From Clarkia xantiana subsp. parviflora (taxonomy: Eukaryota > Streptophyta > Magnoliopsida > Myrtales > Onagraceae), in assembly GCA_036873135.1 (NCBI GenBank), contig JAPTYO010000005.1, forward strand, positions 12,936,166 to 13,000,165: DNA of 64,000 nt, given 5' to 3'. The translations under genes and the position numbers were made by a program. The notes beneath the pieces are model-generated. The model ran no database searches. It saw nothing but the letters and a program-made list of their open reading frames with translations, and was not told the DNA's origin. Below are positions 20,227-30,670 of the stretch, piece by piece; positions within the stretch are counted from its first letter, which is position 1, and every line of letters begins with the position of its first letter.

Positions 20227-21190
20227 AACAAATGGCTTAACCCTTGATTGACTCTATTTTACGATGGGATGACACACGTAATTTGAAACCGTGATTTTAC
20301 CTCTTGATGAATCCTTCGCTTGTTCGTAGGCGCCTTTTCCGAGCCCTGTCCTCAGTTTCTAAAAATAGAGGAAATACAAACGTTAGAGCAAACGTGCACG
20401 CGCCTAGGCCCGTGTCCGGAAAATGTGTTTATAAAAATCTGATCTTCTCATGTATGTATCCAAAAATACTTACATGCATGGGGATGCAATGCAATCATGA
20501 ATATGGACTAATGCGACCCAATTTCATGTTATCGTAATCAATACGTGCACATGCGGGGTGAACTCTGTCCGTGAGATAATAGTTCCAAAAAACTTCTAAG
20601 TATGGGAATGTAGGGTATATATATATGAAAAATGATAATTTGAGTGAACATGGATATATCATGAACATGAAGGTGTGTACTAGCATACATGCAAGTAGGA
20701 ACACAAGTATGGAAGTGGGTGTTGACATGCTGCAATCGTGGACATGAATGTATGGAGGAATATATGGCAACCATGTACATGGATGTCTAAGTGTTGAAAG
20801 CATATGAGTGTGTATGTTGGCATGCATGTGAGCGTAAGCATAAACATGTATGTATGCATTGACGGGTCGTGAGCATAAGCGTGAGCGATGGCATTGGTGC
20901 ACTTGTAGGTGTAAATCATAAATATGAACGTAAGTGCAAGGGTGAGAGTATAGACCCCTTTTATCCGAGGGCGCGAGCTCTATCACTTGATGGGACACAA
21001 CGTTCTACCTCCCGTGTACTAGTGCGAGCATTGTCCTTTACATCGACCTTCGACATGTGTGACATTATCCTTCATTCGCTGGAGCGTGTGTATAGCTCTT
21101 GACCGTTATCCTGCAATTCGTTCCACGTAAAAGTGAGGGTGAAAATTCTTACAAGCTTTCTTCTTACCCGCCGCGTGCGAAGGGGTTTAT
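20227..21190. other. E6 interior, CATG-rich low-complexity DNA, no gene recognised
   Basis: The block 20590-20930 is dense in CATG/ACATG/ATGTATG words, which produce His/Met/Tyr-rich open frames on the minus strand without any domain. The remainder shows no coding signature. By position it corresponds to the 3' interior of a Tat element, between the PPT and the antisense gene. Confidence 0.4.
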
Positions 21191-21349
21191 CGACATATTT
21201 TAAGGGTTGACCCTTCCTTCGGATGTGTCGGAGCGTTGCTCCTTTTGGGGAAGCTAAAAGTTCGCCCTCTTTGTGACGCTCTGGGGTTTGTTCCCTTGGT
21301 TGGTTTGCCTTGCACTTTGATGGCCAGATCTCTTGGGTGACGGTTTTGC

Positions 21350-21796
21350 TCCCGTAACTTGATGTTGAGATTGCCCCCGTAATAGGCGTCTTGACCTTCC
21401 ATGAGTAAGGGTCGACTTTTGCATCGGTCGCTCGGACAGCTGGCCCATTTTTGGGCAGTTTTCTTCTTCGGACAAGGAGACCATGAAGATCATTTATCAG
21501 AGCAATTGGACCAAATCTCATTGTCCTGTGTCTTGGGTGTTCGAGTTGGACTCGTATGAGGCGAGGGTTCGCTTGACCCCTCCTCCCGCGAGCTTGGTGT
21601 GTCATATATCTTCTTGTTTTCATTCATCTTTCATTTCCCCCTTGTAGGTTGGTTTCATGGAAAAACGTATAATATGCAGGCAGAGCGTTTTGAACGCACC
21701 GTTGATTTGAATAAGAAGAAGGTACCCCCTGGCTTTGCTTCTGAGGTCAAGAAATCTTCTAAGTTCGGGAAGGCTGCAGAGGCTTCTAGTAAGTTC
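21350..21796 (+). pseudogene. E6 antisense-gene remnant
   Basis: A plus-strand frame from about 21409 to 21595 is open and protein-like (for example DSWPIFGQFS, then NWTKSHCPVSWVFELDSYEA) and ends at a GTGTGT donor-like site. A second exon-like block, about 21648-21790, is bounded by CCCTTGTAG and GTAAGTTC. Upstream at about 21360-21400 a further coding piece is out of frame. It is antisense to the inferred E6 direction and lies where E1 and E3 carry their antisense gene, so I infer a diverged relative. I do not recognise the domain. Confidence 0.4.
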
Positions 21797-21914
21797 TTTT
21801 TCTATTCTCTTTCCCTTATGATATACTTATGAATGTTGTCATGTAGCTATCTTCTTGTTGTTAGAGCGTTCGCCTCTGATTATCGAGCGGGTTCTTGCGT
21901 AGCATTACCCTAAA

Positions 21915-22448
21915 TGTTAATATATACATACATGTACAAATAAAAATCGAAGACCACTTATTAGTGAATAAAAGAATTTAGAAGAATTTTGTTCTCCATT
22001 AAGAAAGATGGTTGTTTCTGTGTGTTTACAATGTAGAACTGGACCCCTATTTATAGTAGGACTCACCTAGATTACAGATAAGATCTACTAAATCTTAAAA
22101 ATAATTAAATAACTGACAGATAAATTCCTACGGATAAACATCTACAGATAATTATCCCTAAATAATAGGAGATAAATACATATAGATAATTATCTTACAT
22201 ATAAATAACTACATATAAGTACCGTACATATAATTTATGTAGATAATTATACTACGGATAAATTACTATTACATATAAATATATATTTTTATATATTTTG
22301 AATATATCCGAGATATTGTAAAAATATATATTTATTTATTTACGCTAAAATGCACATGAGAATTTTGAACACTTCGTAACGTGACATATCTGAAAATGAC
22401 ACGTAACATATAATGACGTTACGTCCGGGTCAAAATCGAGTGTTTACA
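21915..22448 (-). repeat. Element C LTR, left copy
   Basis: 534 bp, plus-strand ends TGTTAATATATACA and GAGTGTTTACA. It is followed on the right by a PPT-like sequence, so this is a 3' LTR of a minus-strand element. A second copy is at 36939-37092 plus 57686-58086. The shared similarity extends 4 bp further left (TAAA) in both copies. It is AT-rich and unrelated to the Tat LTRs. Confidence 0.75.
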
Positions 22449-22465
22449 GTTTGCCCCTCTTTGGG
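22449..22465 (-). other. Element C polypurine tract
   Basis: The minus strand reads CCCAAAGAGGGGCAAAC directly before the LTR start TGTAAACACTCG. It fixes the orientation of element C. Confidence 0.65.
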
Positions 22466-22589
22466 CATGCCACCATAGAACTTGTTCCAGGGGGCTTGTC
22501 CAAAGACAAGAAAATATCGATTTTGACTTCTTATGTTTTGAAGTCTTCAAGGTGGCTCATATGCTTCTTTTGACTAGTGCGGAAACGAT

Positions 22590-23150
22590 AAAAAACCTCT
22601 GTCGGCGGTGCCCCTGTTGGCGGTGCTTCCATTGATAATGCGGAAAAGTAAAGTCTCAGTCGGTGGTGTCCCTGTTGGCGGTGCCTCCGTTGGCGTGCCC
22701 CTGTTGGCGGTGCGGAAAATAGAACCTCCGTCGGCGGTGCCCTGTTGACGGTGCCTCCATTTGTAGTGCGAAAAATAGAACCTCCGTCGGCGGTGCCCCT
22801 GTTGGCGGTGCCTCCATTAGTAGTGCGGAAACGTAAAGCCTCAGTCGGTGGTGCCCCTGTTGGCGGTGCCTCCGTTGGTGTGCCTCTGTTGGCGGTGCGG
22901 AAAATAGAACCTCCGTCGGCGGTGCCCCTGTTGGCGGTGCCTCCATTGGTAGTGCGATAAATAGAACCTCCGTTGGCGGTGCCCCTGTTGGCGGTGCCTC
23001 CGTTGGTGTGCCCCTGTTGGCGGTGTGCCCCTGTTGGCGTGCCCCTGTTGGCGTGCCCCCGTTGGCGCGTCTCTGTTGGCGGTGTGCCCCTGTCGGCGTG
23101 CCCCTGTTGGCGGTATGCCCCTGTTGGCGGTGTGCCCCTGTTGGCGTGAC
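22590..23150. repeat. Element C tandem array 1 (CCCCTGTTGGCGGTG type)
   Basis: Short overlapping repeats of CCTGTTGGCGGTGCCTCCGT, interleaved with GCGGAAAATAGAACCTCCGT. Unit length varies, and the right end collapses to CCCCTGTTGGCGTG units. The open frames here are repeat artefacts. Confidence 0.9.
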
Positions 23151-23225
23151 TTACGAAGGCTGAATACTAAGGCTTCGTTCGTCGGGGGGTGACTCTTAAA
23201 AAATTGAAAAACTTCAGATCTTGAT

Positions 23226-24130
23226 TGTCGGTGTGTGACTTGTAGGAACAGACTGTAACATTCCTACTCATCCTTGAATGGTGACTCGCGAGAGAAGAAT
23301 GTAACCGTCCCGCTTGCCGTGAAGTTGACTCGTAGGAACAGACTGTAACAGTCCTACTCGTCCTTGAATGGTGACTCGCGAGAGCAGACTATAACCGTCC
23401 CGCTTGCCGTGAAGTTGACTCGTAGGAACAGACTGTAACAGTCCTACTTATCCTTGAATGGCGACTCGCGAGACCAGACTGTAACCGTCCCGCTTGCCGT
23501 GAAGTTGACTCGTAGGAACAGACTGTAACAGTTCTAATCATCCTTGAATGGTGACTCGCGAGAGCAGACTATAACCATCCCGCTTGCCGTGAAGTTGAAT
23601 CGTCGGAACAGACTGTAACAGTCCTACTCATCCTTGAATGGCGACTCGCGAGAGCAGACTGTAACCGTCCCGCTTGCCGTGAAGTTGACTCGTAGGAACA
23701 GGCTGTAACAGTCATACTCATCCTTGAATGGCGACTCGCGAGAGCAGACTGTAACTGTCCCGCTTGCCGTTAAGTTGACTCGTAGGAACAGACTGTAACA
23801 GTCCTACTCATCCTTGAATGGTGACCTACGAGAACAGACTGTAACCGTCCCGCTTGTCGTGAAGTTGACTTATAGGAACAATCCTACTCATCCTTGAAAT
23901 GTGTCCTGCGAGAGCAGACTGTAACCGTCTCGCTTGCCGTGAAGTTGACTTGTAGGAACAGACTGTAACATTACTACTCATCCTTGAAATGTGACCTGCG
24001 AGAGCAGACTGTAACCGTCTCGCTTGCCGTGAAATTGACTTGTAGCATCAGACTGTTACAGTCTTACTCATCTTTGAAATGCGACCTGCGAGAGCAGACT
24101 GCAACCGTCTCGCTTGCTGTGAAGTTTACT
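23226..24130. repeat. Element C tandem array 2, 90-bp period
   Basis: About ten copies of a unit containing GAAGTTGACTCGTAGGAACA, GACTGTAACAGTCCTACTCA, TCCTTGAATGG and CGCGAGAGCAGACTGTAACC. The spacing of GAAGTTGACT at 23411 and 23501 gives 90 bp. Each unit contains two GACTGTAAC-type half-palindromes. No unique spacers are present, so it is not CRISPR-like. Confidence 0.92.
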
Positions 24131-24489
24131 TTGGAAGACGCCGTGACGTAGACAATACACGCACGCATGAATGCTTGTCCCTAGGCTATGCCTAAATTGC
24201 GCATGGTGCGACAACTTAGCAGGATCTTTCCTTTTTTTCTTTTATTTTTTTAATATCTCTCATATTCTCCCTTTTTTCAAAGGTCGACTTTGAGAGATTT
24301 TCGACCGTGCCCCTCGGTTTCCCTAATTTTTGCATGGAATGCCCCTTGGGGTTTTCACTCCATCGGGATTTTATTTTCTCTCCTTTTGCCATGATTGCAA
24401 TTTCTGAATTTGCGATCATGCCCCCTCATTTCCTAATTTTGCCTAGGCCGCCCTTTCAAGTTTTCAACCTAGCGAAAGCACTCATTATT

Positions 24490-25335
24490 TGGTAGCCAAT
24501 TAAACGGTGGCTGTGACCCGTACTTTATTTCCCATCTCGACGCGGGAGTATTTGTAGCCATTTGGAGGGTGGCTGTGACCCTTTCCTCACTGTCTTCAAT
24601 GTCGCGGGAGCTCTTTTGATTTGTAGCCATTTGCAGGGTGGCTGTGGCCTTTCATTTATTTCCCGTCGTCAATGTTCCGGGAGCGCTCTTTTGAATTGTA
24701 GCCGTTTTAAGGGTGGTTGTGGCCCTTTAAATGATTTGCCGGCCGCACATGATTCACGGGAATACTCCTTATATGTAGTCATTTTGAGGGTGGCTGTGGC
24801 CCTTTCAATAATCTCCTCTCCTCTCAGAATTCGGGAAACACTCTTTGTATGTAGCCATTTTAAGGGTGGTTGTGGCCCTTTCACTCATTTCCTGCCTTCA
24901 CTGTTGCGAGAGTTCTCTATGTCTGTAGCCATTTGAAGGGTGGTTGTGGCCCTTTCTTTTGTAGTCGTTTAAGGAACGACTGTGGCCCTCTTTTTGTGTA
25001 GCCATTTTAAGGGTGGCTGTGGCCCTTTCAAATAAATTCCCGGCCTCACGAGATTCACGGGAACACTCTGTATGTGTAACCATTTTGGGGGTGGCTATGG
25101 CCCTTTCACTTATTTTCCGATTTTGATGTTGCGGGGGCACCCCTTTATCTGTAGCCATCTGAAGGGTGGCTGTGGCCCTTTCTTTGTAGTCGTTTTAGGG
25201 ACGACTGAGACCCTTTCTATTTGTAGTTGATTTAGGGACAACTATGACCCTTTATTTCTTCACTGCTCTCACAAAATTTGCATGAGCACTCTCTTTACTT
25301 TTATCAATAGCCAATTAAAGGGCGGCTGTGACCCT
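24490..25335. repeat. Element C dispersed/tandem array 3 (GTAGCCATTT..GGCTGTGGCCCTTT)
   Basis: About 13 copies of a motif of roughly 33 bp, GTAGCCATTTnAAGGGTGGCTGTGGCCCTTT, occur at irregular spacing of about 40-110 bp. They are separated by related linkers containing CACGGGAACACTC. Later copies degrade to GTAGTCGTTTAGGGACGACTG. A T-rich homopolymer region follows at 25338-25360. Confidence 0.88.
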
Positions 25336-26280
25336 AAAGATTTTTTTTTTTTTTTTTTTTGCTTTTTTGCATTTTTTTCATTTTTTTAAAGAAAATATAC
25401 CGAAAATAATCAACAACAATTATTTACATGCCCCTACTGGCAGATTAGAAATTTTTAATTCTAAACATCTTCTAGAGAAGGACTAAGTTAATTGAGTCAA
25501 AATACGTCGGTCGTGTCGACGGCCTAGATGGACCCTACAACCTATGGACGACATAGAAAATAATGTCTTCTTCTCTCGGCTTCTCAAGTGCTCTGGCAAT
25601 TGCTCAATCTCAGCTGGGGATGAATCATGGCTAGCACCTATCGGGTTAGGCTTGTCGCAAATGGTCGTGCACGAGATATGATTTACACGGGCTTTGATTT
25701 GGATGACTATCCGAGCTGCACAATGAGTAAGGAAAAACTCAAATTTCGGGGATAAAATTTATCACAACTTCTCATACCAGGGTGCTCGACATATTTACTG
25801 GCAATTTGTTCCATATGTGAATGGACATGCTGCATGTTCTGAATTTTTCTCCGTCTGGCGGTTGTGCTCGATCTGAACGGGAGATGCCCTTTGGTTACCA
25901 CTGACCAGTTAAGACCTCACCGTAAAACGGATGTACGGCTTGGTTCGGGGACGCTTATGAATTTCACACATGGTAAGTGAAATTTTGGCATGGAAGTTCT
26001 TCACGTTTCATGGTTGAAGTGGTCGCCTGACCTGAGCGTTGGATATCCCGAGTGCGCAATTTGTTCTTCGGACAACTGGATGACGGCATGTTCTTTTTTT
26101 TGTAGCCCCATTTCGCCGGCGGAACTTATATGTATAGGATTCCTAACCAAGGATACCTGAATATAGTGAATGAAAAATCAGTCTAGAGAATATAAGAAAT
26201 CACGCATGATTTTTTTGTAAACTCTAATGTCATTCATTTCATAATTTTGATTACTCTTTTTTTTTTTAAATGAATAAAAA
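25336..26280. other. Element C interior, no gene recognised
   Basis: T-rich at the left, then mixed sequence with no long open frame and no known domain. I see nothing here beyond non-coding retroelement interior. Confidence 0.4.
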
Positions 26281-26299
26281 TTTATGATCTAAGGTGTTT

Positions 26300-28150
26300 T
26301 GCACCATCATGGAGTTTACTGAGTTTGCTGAGTGCACTATCTAGCTCGAACGCATGACAGATGCTTAAAACAAAGTTTTTTTCTAAAAGGTTGTCCTTTG
26401 TTTAAACTAGAATAATCGCACTCAACTGAGCGATTAGAATCAAAACTCCAATTTTTTTAAATGTTTGCTCATGCGAATGTTGAAATGATGATCTTGCCGC
26501 GAAAGTGCAATACACCTTGGATAAAAATGAATGACAGTTTGAATTTTTTACAAAATGCTCATGAATGCTCGAAAGTTAAAATTCTACTGTTAAATTTTTT
26601 TACAATTTAAAACAGTTTACCCGAAGGGTACGTATGGAATGCATGTACGAGATGAAAAATCCATGTAAAGTTTTTTTATTGAAAGAAATGCAAATCCAAT
26701 GCATGCTTGGAATTAAAAGCTCAACAACTAAGAGATGTACATGAGATGAAAGTTGTACAGTTAAGAAAACTTACAAGCTACCTAAATTTTTTTGTTTTTT
26801 TTTAAATAGGAAAAAGAAAAATCAATGCACCCTAATTGCTCAAAATTAAAAAAAAAAAAAAAATTAGTTGATTTTTTTTGTTTAAGAATGCATATGAGAT
26901 GCACAAAAATAAATACAAGATGCAAACTTAAAAATAAAAGTTCTACAACTAATAAAAATTAAAATTTACCTAAAAAGTTTTTTTTCGAAAATAATGCATA
27001 TGAGATGCGTTTCCTTGATTACAAATCCAGGTAAAAGGTTTCTTTAAAACGTAAGAATCCTAAAACTAAAAGAGCTTACGATTTATCTAAAAAGTTTTTC
27101 TAAAATTAATATATATTGGATGCATTATTAAAAACAAAACAATTTAGAGAATAGAGAATTTTTTTTTTAAATAATGCATATGGAATGCACGTTCGAAATT
27201 AGAAGCTCTAGTAGCTAAAGATGAATTACAATTTTTTTTTTAATGTAATGGATGTAAGCATATGGTGATGGGCGCCGTAATTGGTAGCCCATAATATGTA
27301 TAATTCACCTAATGAACTTAGGAAAATGTCACATTAGGGTAATTGGTCTAGACCCAAATCCCAATTGACATGAGAGGCCCAAAATTGAGCCTCCATATAC
27401 TAACTCTCCATATACTTTTTTCCACTTTACTCCTCCTATAAATAAGAGGTGTTAGGGGATTTTTAGGGTTAATCACAATTCCCTCATTAGAGTGTTTTAG
27501 AGAGAAAAACCCTCCCCCCATAACGCCCTAGTTCAGTCGAAACTTCACCATCACCAAGGGTGTGCCAAATTTCCTTCGAGCAAACTCTCCAGAGATCTGT
27601 CCCCGTGCCAAGAATCGATCAGAGGCTTTGCTGTTAAGCTTGCACCACGTAGGGCTTCTCTAACAAGAACATCTACGGGTCCCGACCGGAGGATTGTGAA
27701 CTCCCTCCTGAGAAGATCTTGGGTTTACGGAACTTTCGCTGCGTAATCTGAATTACATGCGAAACTTTCGCTGCGTAATTCAGATTAATAGCATGTACCT
27801 TGTTTAAGTATCGGTAGTGATTACTCCCTGTAATCTAACAATGCATACGTAACGCACTAACAAAAATTACAACTTACGTGAAGATTTTTTTTTAAATAAT
27901 GTGTATGAAACAAAAGTTTAAAATAAAAAATTCAGGTAAGAGGTTTTTAAAAAAAAAGAAAAACAATGCATACGAAATGCGTGTTTGAAAAATATTTCTA
28001 CAACTAAATGACTAACTACTTAGTTGAAAAAGTTTTTTTTTTGTTTTATTTTTTTAATGTAATGAGATGCGTGCTTGAGAATAAAAGTTATGCAAACAGT
28101 ACTATTTACCTGATAACATTTACAACATAAAAAAAACGAATAAAACATGA
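26300..28150. repeat. Element C degenerate repeat field (ATGCATATGAGATGC type)
   Basis: Loose tandem copies of roughly 90-140 bp share the order AATGCATATGNGATGC, AAATTAAAAGTTCTACAACTAA, then TTACCTAAAAAGTTTTTTT. They are interrupted by a solo-LTR-like insertion at 27266-27840. Highly A/T homopolymer-rich, no coding content. Confidence 0.65.
27266..27840 (+). mobile_element. Solo-LTR-like insertion
   Basis: A 575-bp block begins TGATGGGCGCCG and ends CCCTGTAATCTAACA. It contains CCTATAAATAAGAGG (TATA-like, plus strand) and a 19-nt near-duplicate GAACTTTCGCTGCGTAAT/GAAACTTTCGCTGCGTAAT. It splits the surrounding AT-rich repeat field and has very different composition. No PBS, PPT or coding region follows it. 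A clear target duplication is hard to judge because the host repeat contains ATGCATA everywhere. Confidence 0.45.
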
Positions 28151-28890
28151 TGTGTTAGGGGGTAAAAAAAATGTGTGGCTTTGCTCTACAAGGTAGGTTC
28201 CACTGATAGGCTCCCGACAAGGTGGTTTCCTCCCCCCATCATAGGGATCACGAGACATTCACAAGCGAGTGGAGTTTTTCCGAGTCGTACCGGCGGCCCA
28301 GCCGCTCCGGTCGTACCGTACTAAACCTCTGGGGTTCCTAGTCGCCCTGGGTTTTAGGCGTTTCGGTCATTACACTAAAGTGAGTGTGTGTGAATTCAAA
28401 TAATACATATACAACACAGAAAAATAGTCATTCATAATAAGAATAATATCTCCACACCTGAAGTCACCAAAAAAACAACCAAGTTAGAACAACGAAGTCG
28501 AATAAAAAAAAAACTAAAGCATGGCAAATAAGAAAATATAAAGAGTCCGAACCCTCAATTTGATCCCCAGCAAAATCGTCAAATTGTCAGACCTAAATCT
28601 AACTTAAGGCGGATTACGTTTTGAAAACGTGAATTTTGAAAAGAGTCGCCACTAGTTAATCAAGGCCTAGAAACCTAAATTATTAAGCGGATAACGAATT
28701 AAAAACCTAGATATTGAATTGGTCTACGATCAGAAATTCAGATTCAGGGGTCCTATTACAAATTAAAACACATTAGATTAATCACGCCCTTTCGGTACTC
28801 TGTTCACATATTTTGCCATAAGTTAACATTTTTTTATCTAAGAAAATACTAAACTAAGCAAATCAAAGGCAAACAATAAAGACAAGCTTA

Positions 28891-28932
<42 letters not shown>

Positions 28933-29000
28933 GAAGGAATAATACCTAGAATAACTACTAATAATAATAATAATATCTAATATATAATCATGTGTCATCA
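28151..29000. other. LARD-like conserved non-coding interior of element C
   Basis: Contains TTTGATCCCCAGCAAAATCG at about 28559 and GAAAAGAGTCGCCACTAG at about 28639, words I associate with large non-coding plant LTR derivatives (LARDs). Also present are a TA microsatellite (about 28895-28926) and an ATA/ATT repeat near 28963-28975. No open frame of note. Confidence 0.45.
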
Positions 29001-29002
29001 TA

Positions 29003-29239
29003 TATATATATATATATAATACTCACCAATTATCACATCTTGTTTAATCATGTTCATTCTCCTTGTTTTTGAACAGACATCGATCTTCGGTGCTAGTGAA
29101 CGAGTGTGCTTATGCTGGATATATATATATATATAATACTCACCAATTATCACATCTTGTTTAATCATGTTCATTCTCCTTGTTTTTGAACAGACATCGA
29201 TCTTCGGTGCTAGTGAACGAGTGTGCTTATGCTGGATAT
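29003..29239. repeat. 117-bp tandem duplication, two copies
   Basis: ACTCACCAATTATC starts at 29021 and again at 29138, and GCTGGATAT ends at 29122 and at 29239. The two copies are essentially identical and start in a TA microsatellite. This suggests a recent slippage or unequal-exchange event. The minus-strand open frame across it (29585-28998) merely repeats the same residues. Confidence 0.92.
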
Positions 29240-29445
29240 CGGGAAAAACTGGGTCTTGGCAAGTGGCTCTGGAGTAAATTGGAGGTGCAGCGCTGGACGT
29301 GGTCGCTATCAAAGGAGATGGAAGTCCGGTAAGCCGCAGTGGTGCTCGGAACCGGAAGAGCGGCCGGAGAATTCGAGCTTGGGGTCGGGATAGAGCGGCG
29401 AGATTGGACTCGCGGTCTTGAGGCGAGTTCAATCGGGGTGAGGGC

Positions 29446-30094
29446 TGTTGGATCACGGCAGGAACTCTGGTTACGGTGACGGATTCCCTAGCTCCTCGCA
29501 ATCCTGCAGAAGGGGAATAGAGGGCGGTGGCCCAGAATCCCTCTCCGATGCTTAACGTAAGTATGGTGATCAACAGGACAAGCAAGCAGTATGTGTATGT
29601 GTGTAAAAACGTAACCTTAACCTGGGATAACTTCCTTCCTTTTATAGGGGGAAGGCTATCCCAGTTACCTGATTAGGCGGTTGGATTGTGATCCATTATC
29701 CCACATATCTCGCCGTATATCTCGCCACGCATCAGTACAGTTATACGTATCCCACATATCTCGCCCATTATATCACTACTGTAATCATAGCGAGATTTCC
29801 GGGATTGTGCTCTTACTGGCGAGTCTCGATCATTATCGGAGACTCCCAAGTTGCATCATTGAGGATTCGGTGTCGGGGAGTGGTGTCAACTCCCATATCG
29901 GGACCGACCACGTCCAGGTCCGATATCTTCGGGGCTTTCCCCTATCGAGGCTATACTCACTCGGGGCTATTCCATGTCGGGGCCTCCGTCCGTCGGAGCC
30001 CTTAGCCTTCCAGCAACCCAGCTCCTAGCCCAACGGGCCTAGTCGCCGTTTGTCAATCGTTAAGGGGCCTAACGGCCTTAGCCGGGGCCCATCA
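29446..30094 (-). repeat. E4 3' LTR
   Basis: Plus-strand ends TGTTGGATCACGG and GGGGCCCATCA, 649 bp. A short U3 array of CATATCTCGCC-type units lies near 29695-29795. Open frames within it are not genes. Confidence 0.95.
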
Positions 30095-30109
30095 TTTGCC
30101 CCCAAGACG
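30095..30109 (-). other. E4 polypurine tract
   Basis: The minus strand reads CGTCTTGGGGGCAAA next to the LTR, the same as in E1-E3 except for the first base. Confidence 0.88.
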
Positions 30110-30537
30110 TGAGGGACTTATAGTGCGTCGCGTCTTCCAATATCGGACCCTTCAACATCCCTGTCGGGGGTCTTTATTTAAAATATCGGAGGCCTTTGCC
30201 CTACTTTCGTCGGAGGCCTTTGCCTCGGATCTCTTCAAGATCTTTTGGGATCCTGCTTGGATTCGAGAGGATTTCTCGATCAGACCAGCATTAAATGCTG
30301 ATAGAAGGTGAAGGAACGCCTCGGGTTCTGCGTGCCTGCTTTCTGAAAAAGCACTTTTCAACCACCACGGTACGTCATCATTCCTGTCTTATCTGTCTTC
30401 CATGCGTCCCGACGGTTCAAATCAAAATCGTTTCGCCTTCTTCAGATTAGCACGTTTCACTTTGGACGATTCCGATTGAATCGTTTTGAATTCTATGGCT
30501 CAGATTGCCCACCCCTTCAGTTCTCTCTTCCTTCTCT

Positions 30538-30550
30538 TATAAAACCCTAA
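30538..30550 (+). promoter_or_regulatory. TATA box plus telo-box of the truncated E4 antisense gene
   Basis: TATAAAACCCTAA on the plus strand lies 142 nt before the ATG at 30680. The promoter block survives although the gene body has been deleted. Confidence 0.6.
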
Positions 30551-30670
30551 ACCCAGACATTGTTTCACTTTTCCTCTACTCCTTCTTCTCTGCGATCCCA
30601 AGAGCCTTGATCCTCCATACTTCAAGTTTTCACCGGCGCTTCAAGCACTCAAGCTTTTCCGATCAAGACT

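Noticed and set aside
20495..20998. 167-codon minus-strand frame rich in His, Met and Tyr
   Set aside because: It is generated by CATG-rich low-complexity DNA and has no domain or splice logic.
22656..22960. Ala/Pro/Thr-rich open frames on both strands
   Set aside because: They are artefacts of the GGCGGTG tandem array, whose period leaves frames open.
23226..24130. Regular array resembling a CRISPR
   Set aside because: The whole 90-bp unit repeats, with no unique spacers, and the genome is a plant.
27258..27847. GCATA as target duplication of the solo-LTR-like insert
   Set aside because: It would give TG..AT ends, and the host repeat field contains ATGCATA throughout, so the match is probably background.
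28998..29585. 195-codon minus-strand frame with an internal repeat
   Set aside because: It spans the 117-bp tandem duplication and the E4 LTR. No start context or domain is present.
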